DNA of 64,000 nt from Peribolospora baueri (taxonomy: Eukaryota; Basidiomycota; Peribolosporomycetes; Peribolosporales; Peribolosporaceae): positions 248,001 through 312,000 of the forward strand of contig JAMDHS010000005.1 in the NCBI GenBank assembly GCA_029717555.1, in the 5' to 3' direction. The first letter of the stretch is position 1, and each line of letters opens with the position of its first letter. The notes beneath the pieces are model-generated. The model made no database searches. It was given only the letters and a program-made list of their open reading frames with translations, and was not told the DNA's origin. The translations under genes were made by a program, and so were the position numbers. Positions 34,541 to 46,644 of the stretch are shown here, piece after piece.

Positions 34541-37500
34541 CTACGGAACGCCGTTCGCGCCCATCGCATTCGCCTTCCTGATCTTTTCCACAGCCTCGTC
34601 GCCGAGCAAGAAGCGCCAAAGGGCCGTTTCGTCTTTATAGTCGTGGTGGACGATAGTGACGAGCCATCGACTATCTCCGATGGACCTGAGCAGCTGACGA
34701 GAAGCAGACCTGGGAGGGTAGAGCACCTCCCACTCGGACCAAATCGCAAAGGCTTCCTCCTGCGAAACGACGAGAGAAGCCGCGAGTAGAACAGCTGAGC
34801 GACTTGGCAGAAATGAGCCCATATGAGAGTGTGGACGGGAAAGGCCTACCTTCCAAGCTTTGAATGATTCTTCCTCGATGATCGTCGGCTGCACGATCTC
34901 TTTGCCCGGGAAGACGCCCCAGGTGACGGCATTGACATCGTCGGCGGACGTGTTCGTTTGCAGCTCGCCCTGTCGCCGGCAGAGGGAACGACAAAGCGAT
35001 TATTTAACGAGGCCGCATTTCGCTCGTTATCAAGATCGGCACGGCGTCGATGGAGTTCGTGCGGCGAATAGGGATCGGACTAGATCAGATATGATCGACT
35101 CACCTTGCGATTACCGGCATAATACGTGATATTCCCGCCCTCCCTCTCCACCCTCCCAACCAGCTCGTCTTTTGCCTTCTCGTCCAAGAAAAACTCGACA
35201 AAAGCTTTCTGGAAGACGTAACCTCCTCTGGGCCCAAAGCCATACACCTCGTCCTCGCTCTTAACCCCGTCCACGGCAGGCTGGGATCCAACGGTCCACC
35301 AGCCCCTTGGCTCTTCGTTGAGGGAAAGAAGGAAAGGCTGGATGCTCCTCGTTTCAGGTAACAGGGGCTCATCGCACCACGGTACACACCTAAGCGAGCT
35401 CTCGAGGTAGCGCACGAAGATGCGTGAGATGTCCGAGTCGCTCGTCGGCGTGCCCCAGAGCCGGAGGGCGACCTTCGGTTGCACCTTCAAGCTCACGCCC
35501 CACCCGTCCAATTCTCCGTACGCTGGCGAGCGGCTGTCTCCAAACCGTCCGTTCGGGAACTCGTCCCACGTCGAAACCGCCTGGTCTGATTGGAGAGGAG
35601 GGCCCGTCTCTGGTATCGCTACCGATGCTGGTGCCGGTTCATGGCGGGAGGAGGTGGCTTGAGCCTGAGCGGCCACGGGGAGTCGGTCCCCGGCGGCCAA
35701 CGTGGAAATGGGTCCCGCGGCCGAGGCGCGGGCGACAGTGCGAGAGAACGCCTCTGATGACGTCACTTTGAGCTCTGCTGGGGTCGCGTGACCGCTTCGG
35801 TCCTGAAGTGACAAAAAGATGTGAGATGAAAAAGACGACAAGCTGTCAGCGACGCCATGTGAAAGCCAAATGGACAAGAGTGGATGATGAACGCAGCGAC
35901 AGGACGGGCAACTCACCGAGATGATTGGGTTGTCGGTCTCAAGTTCTGGCCGACGCCCCACAGTACCATTGATCGCGCCGCGCCCGTCACTCGCTCCATC
36001 GACGACCGGCCTCCTCTCCTCCTCCTTCTCGACCCACGTCAACTCCTCCAAGACCTTCCTAACGCTCTTCTCTAGGTTGAGCGTACATAAATGAAATCCT
36101 TTGATCCCATCTTCTTTATACAACCTCTTTACCATATCGATCGCCAGACGGACGCCATACGATTTTACCTTCGCGTCGTCCGCTCGGATGGGCTCGAGGG
36201 CAGCGCTGATGGAAGTGGGGACGGAGGAGCGGCAAAGGTTTGTGAGGCGGCGGAAGGACGAGTACGATTGTATGGGCATGATGCCCGGAAGAATGGGGAT
36301 GGTGATGCCTGCGACGCGGATGCGTGTAGTCGATCAAACATCATATGAGACCTAGGGTGTCCGAGATCGTCGCTTGGAGAAGACGGCGACTCACCATGTT
36401 CCCTACACCTTCTCAACCAACTCAAAAACGCGTCAACGTCATAGAACAGCTGCGTGACGACGAAATCCGCTCCGGCATCCTGCTTGGCCTTCAAGAAATC
36501 GACGTCCAGATCGCCGGAAGACTCGCTGAGGTCGTCGGCTGGTCCCGGAACTTGGGAGGAGCTGGCGATGGAAGGGGAGAGGATGGGAGAGGACGGGGAT
36601 GCGGACATGAGATGCGCGTCCGGGTGGCCTTCAGGATATCCTGGGAGCAAAGACGTATATTTCGAATGCTAAACTGTTAAGAGCCTCGCTCGTATGTATC
36701 GGTCAAAGAAATGGGAAAAGGTCAAAAGAGACGGCTCACCGGCCACGCCGATGCAGAACCAATCTCCGTGTTGCTCTCGGATATATTTCACCAGGTCGAC
36801 AGCGTGCTGGAAACGTGGATCAGAGGCTATCCAGTACTCCTCTCCTCTCGGAGGGTCTGAGCAATTGGAAAGAAGAAAAAGAAAGAGAAGAGGAAGGCAA
36901 AGAGCAGATTGGTTAGGAGGCGGCTTATCGAACGCCAGGAATTTCTGGATGTCAAGGGGCTTTATTGGACAGTCGAAAGGACTCACCGCCACGCAGGGCA
37001 AGGACGTTGCGGATGCCGAGGTCCTTCGCTTTCTGATAAATTGAATAACCAAGGAGGGAAGGAACAGGGCGTAGAAAGGCGGAAGGTGGATGAGCGTCTG
37101 ACCCAATCGGGGAACCTCAGTACGACTCACGGCCAAGGTGTTATCCAGTAGCTCCTTTTCCATGTTGGTGCAAGTCAGATGCAGACAAGCGTCCACTCCG
37201 TACTCTTGTTGGCAAGCTCCCGCGAGCTGCAACGAGCGCTCCTGCGTCGACCCTCCAGCTCCCCAAGTGATTTGAACCCACGCCGGGTTGAGCGTGGTCA
37301 TGCGGGCTATGCGGGAGTAGAGATTGCGGAGGCCCTGTGGAAGAGAGCATGGGAATCAACCGGGAGGAAGTCGGACGAGATCGACGAGAGGAGAGCGCAT
37401 CGAAGATTCATTCAGCAAATGACAGACATCTCGGGTGAATGAGCTGCCGGCCGACTGGCGTACCTGAGAGGTCTTGGGCGGGAAGAACTCGAGCGACCAG

Positions 37501-37550
37501 AACGGTTTGCCGGCCGCGTCGGCCTGCGCTATGTGTTCCGTGATCTTCAT
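34541..37550 (-). CDS. MET13: Methylenetetrahydrofolate reductase (MTHFR)
   Basis: FAD enzyme that reduces 5,10-methylene-THF to 5-methyl-THF for methionine synthesis in the cytosol. Nine minus-strand exons: 37550-37464, 37334-37131, 37032-36987, 36856-36740, 36640-36395, 36308-35917, 35802-35104, 34969-34850, 34759-34541; 709 residues. The catalytic barrel shows FWSLEFFPPKT, WVQITWGAGGST, LHLTCTNM, NVLALRGDPP, GVAGYPEGHP, FVVTQLFYDVDAFL and IPILPGIMPI. The C-terminal eukaryotic regulatory domain follows (WGVSLKVQPKVALRLWGTP, EVYGFGPRGGYVFQKAFVEF, VTWGVFPGKEIVQPT), ending in an acidic-basic tail. An Ala/Pro-rich linker joins the domains. The 114-nt intron 35916-35803 is a multiple of three with no stop. 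Divergent from UPF1; convergent with the Apc15-like gene (261 bp). Confidence 0.95.
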
Positions 37551-37808
37551 GGCGAAGGCCTGGCTAGCGGGAGGAGAGGGTGATAGCAGGATGGTGGGAA
37601 CGATGAGGAGGTGGTCGCCCTGCAACCTCGCTCGCTACCTTGCCCTTTTCTGAGCCGATCTCGCCTTCGTGTCTTCCCGGCGTCCGCCTTTCACGCAGCC
37701 CGATCACCGCAGTCGATCCGCGATAGCCGAGCCCGCGTCCGTCGGTTTGCCACGAGCAGGGAAGAAAACACCACCAAGTTCTATCCACCGAGACAACGAC
37801 CGACGAGC
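37551..37808. promoter_or_regulatory. Shared MTHFR/UPF1 promoter region
   Basis: 258 bp between divergent start codons, so the core promoters overlap or abut. No TATA box seen. Inferred from position. Confidence 0.45.
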
Positions 37809-40800
37809 ATGGACGACGAGGACGCCTTCGAGCACTTCGAAGGCGCTTCCACCTACTCCTTCAATGACACCCAGTCTATCCGATCCGGTGTCACAGCCCG
37901 CACTGAGCGCGCCTCCGTCGGTGGCGCCTCCAAGTTGCACCAGCACCCGTCGCAGCAGCAGCAGCAACAGCAGGATGATGACGGAGGACCCCGTCAGAGT
38001 CGGCTCGGAAACGGGGGATCAACCGATTTCGATCTTGACCATGCCGATCTGAGCAAGCTGGACCTCAACCTCGATGGCGATGATCTGTCCCTTCACTCCC
38101 CTCATGGTGCCGAACAAGGTGGAGTTCAGAATGGTCAGCACGCGGGGCTGACGGGCAAAGGATTGACGCTCGAGGAGGCGGAGGAGTTCGATGGAGTGCT
38201 GGATGATCTTAATAGGGACTTGCCGCCGCATGCTTGTAGGTGAGTATGAGCTGTTTGCAAAGTTACCACGAGGGCGAGGAGGATGCGATACAATGGAGGG
38301 CAAGGGGGGCGACTACAGATGACTACACGGACGGACAGGCAAAGGCAACAAGCTCATCACGTTCATTACTTTGACCTATAGCTATTGCGGTATTCACAAT
38401 CCGGCTTGCGTGGTCAAGTGCCTTGTTTGCAACAAATGGTGAGGGAGCACTTCGACTGTCCTGCCTTCTTCATCCTCGCACGAATTTCCTTGCATCATCT
38501 GGCTCACTGCCCCCCCCCCTTATTTCGTCAATCTCCTTTCGTCGCCCATCAGGTTCTGCAACTCCCGTGGAGCCTCGTCGTCTTCTCACATCGTTAACCA
38601 TCTTGTCCGTGCAAAGCACAAAGAGGTTCAGCTCCACCCTGATTCGCCTTTGGGAGAGACGACGCCGGAATGCTACAACTGCGGCGCGAAGAACGTGTTC
38701 CTGCTGGGATTCATTCCGGCAAAGTCAGAAACGGTTGTGGTGTTGCTTTGTCGGTGAGTAGGAGCGAAGCGACGATCCAAATGGTTCTTTGGGATGCTAT
38801 GCCGTCCCTGACAGGCATGCGTCGCGAATGAGATCTGATCATATATTCATCATCCCCCTATTTCACTTCTTCCATCACTATCTCAGGCAACCGTGCGCAG
38901 CTCTTTCCACCTCCAAAGACATCCTGTGGGATACGTCTTCCTGGGCGCCTCTAATCGACGACCGTTGCTTCCTCACCTGGCTCGTCAAGATGCCTAGCGA
39001 ACAAGAGCAGCTTCGCGCGAGGCAGATCACCTTCCACCAGATCAACAAGCTTGAGGAACTTTGGAAAGAGAACGCCACGGCCACCTTGGAGGATTTGGAG
39101 AAGCCTGGCGTCGACGATGAGCCACAGCCGATCCTTCTCAGGTGAGGGAAGGAGTCAGCCATCTTTTTACATGGGAAGGCTGTCTCCATTCACCTTCGCT
39201 GTGCTCAAGCTGACGGACCCCTTGTATGTTTTTTTTACTCCCAATAATCAGGTACGAGGATGCATACCAGTACCAGAACATTTTTGGTCCACTCGTCAAG
39301 ATCGAAGCAGATTACGACAAGAAATTGAAGGAGTCTCAGACGCAGGAGGACATCGTGATTCGGTGGGACATCGGTCTCAACCAGAAGCGTATTGCCTGGT
39401 TCAATTTGCCCAAGCTCGAGAGCGGGGAAGTGAGGCTTGCCGTAGGCGACGAGTTGAGGTTGAGGTACAAGGGCGACTTGCATAAGGAGTGGGACGGCGT
39501 GGGACATGTGATCAAGATCCCGAACAGTGAGTGGTACCCTACTGGCACTCTCTTTTTGTAACCTTTTTTTTTTTTTCCTTTTGGCGGACCACCAGCTGAC
39601 TCTGGACTACTATTGATAGACGTGTCTGACGAGATCGCCGTCGAGCTCCGCCGCTCGGACGGTGTTCCTATCGAGTGCACCCATAACTTCTCTGCCGACT
39701 TTGTGTGGAAGAGTACGAGCTTCGACCGCATGCAGCTTGCGATGAAGACATTCGCCGTCGACGAGCAGAGCGTTAGCGGGTACATCTATCACAAGCTGCT
39801 CGGACATGAGGTCGAACCGCAGATGTTGAGGACGCAGATGCCAAAGAGGTAAATCGAGCGTTCAGATGTCCGTGTGCTTTGCGGACTTTCCTGACCCTGG
39901 TGTTTTGGTCGTCCATTCCGGTTAGGTTCTCCGCGCCGGGCCTTCCCGAACTGAACCACTCGCAAGTATACGCCGTCAAGTCCGTCCTCCAAAAACCGCT
40001 TTCGCTCATCCAAGGCCCACCCGGTACTGGCAAGACGGTAACATCGGCGACAATCGTGTACCAGCTCTCCAAGATGAACCCGGGCCAAGTGCTCGTAGCC
40101 GCCCCATCTAACGTGGCAGTTGACCAGTTGACAGAGAAGATCCACGCAACGGGACTCAAGGTCGTGCGCCTGACGGCCAAATCCCGCGAAGCCTTGGACA
40201 GCCGGATCAACTTCCTTACGCTTCACGAGCAAGTTGCTAACAACGACACGCACGTCGAGCTGCAGAAGCTCATCCAGCTCAAGAACGAGCAAGGGGAGCT
40301 CAGCTCAAGCGACGAAAGGAAGTACAAAGCGCTTACGAGGGCTTGCGAGAAGGAGATCTTGAACACCGCGGATGTCATTTGCTGCACTTGCGTCGGGGCT
40401 GGAGATCCGAGGCTGAGCAAGCTCAAGTTCAGGACCGTGCTAATTGACGAGGCCACGCAAGCTGCTGAACCGTGAGTGCCCATTCCCATACTATTTTCCA
40501 CTCGTTCTTTGGCTGTTGGTTTCACCGGTCTCGTTGACTTCTTCTCTTGACCTCTGACGCTACCTTTCTCGCAGTGAATGCATGATCCCACTTATCCTGG
40601 GCTGCAAGCAAGTTGTCTTCGTAGGCGACCACCTCCAGCTGGGCCCCGTGATCATGAACAAGAAGGCGGCTCGGGCCGGACTCACTCAGTCTCTTTTCGA
40701 GCGCCTCGTCGTCCTCGGCAATCGCCCGATCCGCCTCCAGGTCCAGTATCGCATGCACCCTGCCTTGTCCGAGTTCCCCTCCAACATGTTCTACGAGGGC

Positions 40801-42143
40801 ACCCTGCAGAACGGCGTCACTGCCCCCGAACGCCTCAGGAAGAACGTAGATTTCCCGTGGCCCGTCAGCCAGACGCCAATGTTCTTTTACCAAAACTTGG
40901 GACAGGAAGAGATTTCCAGCAGCGGCACCTCGTTCCTTAACCGGTGAGCGCCGCGTTTCATCAATCTCCTCGTCCATTCATCCGCAAGCACAAATAAAAT
41001 GTGTCTTTAACGCTTTTTCTCTACTTTCCCTTTGTCTACTCATAGCACGGAAGCTTCGAACGTGGAAAAGATCATCACGAAATTCTTCAAAGCCGGCGTC
41101 GTGCCGTCTCAGATCGGCGTAGTGACACCCTACGAAGGGCAGAGATCCTACATCGTTAACTACATGCAGCTACACGGTTCGCTCAAGAAGGACTTCTATA
41201 AAGACGTCGAGGTGGCCTCCGTTGATGCCTTCCAGGGTCGGGAAAAGGACTATATCATCGTCAGCTGCGTCAGAAGTAATGAGCATCAAGGCATTGGATT
41301 CTTGAGCGATCCGAGGAGGTTGAACGTCGCTCTCACACGTGCCAGATATGGGCTTGTCATTTTGGGTAACCCCAAGGTGTTGAGCAAGGTAAGTTCGTTA
41401 TGTCCGAGTCGGTGCCTTTGATGCTACTGGTCACGACGTTAAGAGGTCCCACCTTCTTCCTCCTTTTGTAGCACCCGCTTTGGCACTACCTCCTCGTGCA
41501 CTACAAGGAGAAACAATGCCTCGTCGAAGGGCCTCTCAGCAACCTCCAGCCAAGCATGATTCAATTCAGCAAGCCTCGTCGCCCTCTCGAGAAGCCGGGC
41601 GATCTGGCTTCTCGCAGGCACAAATACAGTGCTGTTGAGGCGCTGAGCAGCCTTCCTCCAACGGACAGGAGCGGCAAGCCGAGCGGCCCTGGTGGCAGTC
41701 GCTACGATCCTGCCTTCTTCCGTACGCATGACCCCATGGGCTACATCCCGTCGGATGCGCAATCGGTCATGTCGCTCGGCACGCAGGCTTCTTTCAACTC
41801 GTCTGGTCTGCCCTTCTCCTCTACCAGTCCGTTCGGCGCCCGCTCTAACGGTGTTGGTAGTCGTCCGTTCAGCAGTTACGCGAGCTCCGTCGCCTCTCAA
41901 GATGTGGACACCCGTAGCAACGCGGACACGTCGAGTGTCCTGGGAGGACGCGCGCCGAGCAGCATCGCCTACTCCCAGAGCGATCGCTTGCGTCGTAGGC
42001 TGAGCTTCACTTCATCCGTTGGTGCGGGATCGGATTTCGCAAGCATCGAAGGGTATAAGAGCCAGGACGACCCTAGCGACTTGGATGATGTCAGGAGCCA
42101 GTTCTCTACCGCTCAGAGCCAGTCCAGCTTCACCACTTTCTAG
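37809..42143 (+). CDS. UPF1: Regulator of nonsense transcripts Upf1 (SF1 RNA helicase)
   Basis: ATP-dependent RNA helicase at the core of nonsense-mediated decay. Ten exons: 37809-38239, 38382-38438, 38553-38753, 38887-39141, 39252-39526, 39620-39848, 39926-40471, 40575-40943, 41046-41388, 41472-42143; 1,125 residues. The Cys/His-rich UPF2-binding domain ([42 protein letters not shown]) begins near residue 142. Helicase motifs: I GPPGTGKT (513-520), DEATQAAEP (657-665), [27 protein letters not shown] and [11 protein letters not shown]. The N-terminus is acidic with a Gln run; the C-terminus is Ser-rich with SQ-type sites, comparable to the phosphorylated tail of metazoan UPF1 but shorter. Nothing is missing. 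Confidence 0.97.
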
Positions 42144-42814
42144 CGGTTTGCTAGTCGTCGGTGAACGTTCTTTTCCCATGCGCCTGCGGACGGCCGCAGC
42201 GACGAGCAGCGATGGATTAACCCGTCTACGATGGCTCGATAAGGCTCTTGTCGTTGGCTTGATCAGATCAGCCAACCGGCCGACGTGTCATCCTTGTCGT
42301 CGGTTCGCGTTCAGGACCCGTTGCGCATGCGGACGAACGTGACGTGGACGACTGCAAGTGTCGGGTCTTCGAGCACCGACGTCTTGAGATAGGCCGACGG
42401 GACGACTCTGCTATCCGTCGCTGTGGCTCAGATGTCCGTTCAGCTTGGCTTGGTTCGCCTCGCCAGCGCTCGGCGCACTACCTGGCTCCTCGAACCGGCT
42501 TTTGCCCCGAGTAAGAACAGGGACGAGGATCGATCAACCCGCAGGAGGCCATTGCCAGTCTCAGCGGGCGCGGTCGTTCTCGACCTCGTTCGATGGTCCT
42601 TGCTAACTCGGGAGGCTTGCCTGCTAGGTACCCTTGTGACTGGGCGGCACGTTTTTGCACTCGACCGTTCAAGGCCTGGCAAACCGGCAATCAACGTGCC
42701 GCCGTTTCATATGAAAGACGACCCTGACCCTTGATATGTTACGAGACGGCGTCATTGTCGTCTACAAGCCGTTCCTTCTTTCCATGTGTATCAATTCATC
42801 TGTCAATTGCACTC
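42144..42814. other. Convergent spacer between UPF1 and MTU1
   Basis: 671 bp between two stop codons, holding both 3' UTRs. No RNA gene or supported ORF. Confidence 0.5.
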
Positions 42815-44996
42815 CTAATCCTCCTCGTTTTCGTCGACAGTTTGAGTCGAGTGAATGATCCCTCCACCTAGACACCGCTCTCCATCGTACAGTGCTAGTG
42901 TCTGGCCCGGAGCCACCGCCAACTGGGGCACTGGGAATGTGGCCGTGTAGGTCCCGTCAGTCCTGCCAAAACAGTGACAAGAAGAACGGGGGTGACCGAA
43001 AGGGCGGGCACAATGAAACAGGAAATCGTGAGACCGTCATCCTGGTTACATCGTGAACTCTAAGACTGGAGACGACGAGAAAACACTGATGTGAGTACAT
43101 CTTCTACCCACTTTCGCTTCACAACACACGGTGCTTCGGCCTGGCGGTAGCGGACTTGACAAAGCGCTCGGAGACCGGCCTCCGAATCCACGTCTTGCGG
43201 AAGGTCGTCAGAATTGATCCAGTCGATGGAGGGGACATCAATGGAGGCGCAGAAGAGGGCAGGATGGTCTCTGGACAGAGTCGTCGTCACAAACGAGGTA
43301 GCGCGATCGATGAGAAACAAAACATTTCCGAAAAAAAAACGGGGAGAAGACAACGTCACTCACGGCCCGGGAACAACGACGATCTCGTTCGTCGCCGCTT
43401 TCTTCTTGGCCACAAACAGCTTTTCGCGCTGGCCGGACAACCTCGCCTTCTGACCGATGGTGTAATGGTAGAGCCCTTGATGGGAGCCTACGATTTCGCC
43501 AGTTGGGAGAACAATGTTGCCTCGGGAAGAAGGGATGTATTGTCCTAAGAGTCGTGGTCATGATTGTCATGAGCAATGGGCAGATCCGCTGGGGGCAAGC
43601 AATGATAATTCGAGAAGTGAACAGGAACTGCAGCTTACCGAGGAACTTTCCAAAACCACCAGAGCCGTTGCGCTCGCCAACGAAACAGATACCCATGCTC
43701 TCCTTGTTCTCGGCGGTGGGTAGTCGGAACTTGCGCGCCATCTCCCTCACCTCGGTTTTCAGGTAGGCGCCGAGGGGGTAAAGGGCCTGGGAAAAGAGAA
43801 TAGCGGGTTTCGTCAGCATTGAGACACGACGTGGGTCATTCAGGAGAGTGCAACGGCATTGAATGGAGGCAGCGAAGGCAATCTCACTTTACGAAGCTTC
43901 GCTTCGTTGACTGCCGACAAATAGTATGTCTGATCTTTTGAGCGGTCCTTTGCTCGGAGGAGCCTTGCTCTCGGCTGCCCTGTGCCCGCGCTCATATCCC
44001 AGCCTATGCGAGCGTAATGACCTGCGTAGAGATAGGTTGATCTCGATTGACACTTCAGAGACGAATGGCCATGCGGATAGGAGAAGGGAAGTGGACGGCT
44101 GACTTACCTGTCGCTAGCCAGGCGTGCTCTTCGCCAAGCACTCTGTCCATAAGAGCTCCAAACTTAATTTCTCTGTAGCAGTGAGGAAAGTAGAATATGA
44201 GAGATGAGAGTAAATATCCAGGCAAAAGGCAGAAATATTCGAGGAAACCGCTTCTCCCTCACCTGTTGCAAGCGATGTCGGGGTTCGGGGTGACGCCAGC
44301 GGCCCATTCGTCGATGGCAGGTTCAAAAACATGAACCCAGTATTGCCGCGACAAATCTATCTGCAAGCAAAACGGATGGAAAAAGCATCGTTAAACATCC
44401 TTGTTCAGTAATCTGCGCGTAAAACACAACACAGCTACCGCTCACCATTCGACATGGTATGCCAAGGAGGCCGCAGACCCTCTGAACGTCCTCCCAGTCC
44501 TTCTCCCATTCACATCCCTGCTCGCTGACTCCTTCATCCTGCGTGCTCCAGTTGCGCATAAAGACGGCCGACAAGTCGAAGTCCTTGCAAGGGGAATAGC
44601 CAAAAACATAAACATCAGTAAAAGAACTTGGAATCAGAATGATCGGGAAGGTGGCCCACCTTCTCTGCAAGGAGCCGAGCGGTCACGGAAGAGTCTACGC
44701 CACCAGACATGGCCACTACGACTGGAAGAGCGTTCAAGAGCAGAAGAGCGGATCATAAGAGGGGAGGACGCCCCGTGAGCAACAACATCGCCAATAAGAC
44801 ATCTTCGTCATCGCAGCGCACCTTTATCGCCCTTCTTCGGACCAAACCCTCCACCCTCGCGGTAGGAGAGGGAAGACGAGGAGGCGAATCTCTTGCACGG
44901 GCATTGCGGCTGGCGTATGAGAGCCTTAAAAGAAGCAGGGGACCAGCGGGGTTTGGTGAAGAACGGGGTGGCCCATCCGGGTGGGAGGAGGGACAT
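42815..44996 (-). CDS. SLM3: Mitochondrial tRNA 2-thiouridylase (MnmA/MTU1/Slm3)
   Basis: Thiolates U34 of mitochondrial tRNAs (Lys, Glu, Gln). Ten minus-strand exons: 44996-44822, 44721-44660, 44583-44446, 44360-44263, 44172-44108, 44021-43888, 43786-43639, 43544-43364, 43270-43112, 42962-42815; 435 residues. A basic, Ser-rich N-terminus (to about residue 58) looks like a mitochondrial presequence. Then come the PP-loop SGGVDSS (64-70), the Cys motif in [46 protein letters not shown] with the second catalytic Cys, and the C-terminal [19 protein letters not shown] beta-barrel. The start is the first ATG giving a basic presequence; the frame is open further upstream. Exon 9 must end at AA|GTGGGT to join the last exon in phase. 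Confidence 0.92.
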
Positions 44997-45299
44997 TGCT
45001 CGGCCGGGGACGCCTAGTTCTCTATGCGACCGGACGGACGATTGATGACCTTCCAAGATGGGTTGCGTTGATTGCAAGATAGACTGCGGCAACTGCGGCA
45101 AGAGAGAAGGGCAATGCGAACCGGAGGGGTGTTTCTGGGATGCGCCGGTCGAGGCAGGCTGCACAATGGGACGCTGACGGCGTCGTAACCGCCGGATTCT
45201 GCACTCGTCCGCCCTCCAGTTAGCTTTCGATGTCGGGCCTTGCGTTCGGCTGTGGAACGGAGCGTCCGAGACGACGACAACTGGACGGAGGAGAGACCA

Positions 45300-46310
45300 G
45301 TTGGGACGGTTATGTAATCGATCGCGCTGCGGCAGAGTCGCGATTCTTCGACTTCCTCTTGCCGGCGTGGCGGCTTTCCCATCTCAGCTAAATGTAGTCG
45401 TCAGCACCGTCTCCCCAGGCGCTCACCACGGCACACTTCGCGCAGACGGATGTCGGTGCCAGGATCTACCGTTTAGGTGAGTCGCTTCCCCTTTCCACTG
45501 CCCGTCCGGACCCGTCGAATCCGGGCAAGAGCGATGAAATGATGCCGAAGTAAAAGGGTCGACGACCCGCTCGCCCTCATGTCGCTCCATCTTGCTCCTC
45601 TCTTCTTGCTTCGTGTGCTTCCCTTCGCCGTCCCCTCTTCCGCTCCTGTTAGTCGGCGTCTTCCCCGCTCGTCTTGCGAGACCCGCTCTCGTCCCCCTCG
45701 CGTTTCCTCGGCTTCACCTGTCGCTTTGGAGCTCGAAAGGGGCGAAATGAGGGCGTGGCTGTAAAGATGATCGGACATCGCTGTCTTCTTCGAGCAGGCG
45801 AGCTTCGAAGATGGAGCGAGAGGTCTCCCGGGGAGGTTCGTTTACGAGCCATTTGGGGGACCACTCTCCTCCTCTTCTCCTTGAGTTCGGAGCTCGAAGC
45901 GATCGCAAAAAGGCTGGCGCGGGCTTGAGATCGGTAGCCTGTTTCCGATCCTACTCTCCACTCTTTTTGAGATGGATGTTGTTGGACGCGGTCAGACGAG
46001 GGCTCTCGGAGTCCGAGTCTGAGCTGGCAAAGGCGCGGTCGCACATCCTGAGCGTCACAGACGACCTTCACAGACGACCTTCCTTCGACTCGACCCGTCG
46101 GTCAAAGAAGGGCAACGTCTTCCCTGCAATAGGCCGAGCTCGTCCGCCAGAGGCCCATGGTGGTCGAGTGGATTCCAGCGAGGTTGTTGCGCAGGGGAAC
46201 AGGTATTCCCTCCGCACGTTCGTCTTCGTGATGCTCGCCTGCTTCGTCGGGCGCATTGGGGCGGAGGTGCGAGGGCACAAACACCAGCCTCCTCGACATG
46301 AGTCATTGCC
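45300..46310 (-). CDS. Probable unresolved spliced gene, family unknown
   Basis: Several minus-strand segments read like exons. From about 45,950 to 45,720 a frame encodes TDLKPAPAFLRSLRAPNSRR, then EWSPKWLVNEPPRETSRSIF and LLEEDSDVRSSL; it ends at a GACAG|GTGAAG donor. Near 45,460 a 39-nt candidate exon (PGTDIRLREVCR) has GGTAG and GTGAGC ends, and it could join LRWESRHAGKRKSKNRD before TAA at about 45,303. Upstream, at about 46,046-45,970, lies an acidic SSDSDSESPRL frame, and at about 46,300 an ATG-led frame MSRRLVFVPSHLRPN. I could not connect these into one phase-consistent model, and one junction shows an in-frame stop, so boundaries are approximate and a decayed gene is possible. Confidence 0.35.
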
Positions 46311-46644
46311 GAGGATGGCGAGGATATGTGCCTACATTCCTTCTGAGGAAGGCTGCCGTGCAGGACGGGGAGCGACTGAATGGAGTTGGGGCACATGAGG
46401 CGAGGACAAGATGGACGATCGGCCTCGTCCCCTGGACGACCGTGCGAGGCGAGCTGGGGCGAAGGAGAACATACCGCGCTGAATGCGCGCTGATCGTCGC
46501 TGTGCCAGGGTTTTCGACGTTGTACTACCCATATCGTACGCCGTGATGGGAGTCCGGGAGGTTCACACGAGCTTGCTTCCTGCGAACACCTTTTTTATTC
46601 CTCACAGCCGAAGGATAGAATAGGCCACAGTCGAGCGTCCATCG

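Noticed and set aside
43040-43090. A 16-nt candidate micro-exon (TCTTAGAGTTCACGAT) in the last MTU1 intron
   Set aside because: It has AG and GT ends but no choice of donor and acceptor phases gives an open frame; skipping it gives [13 protein letters not shown], as expected for the family.
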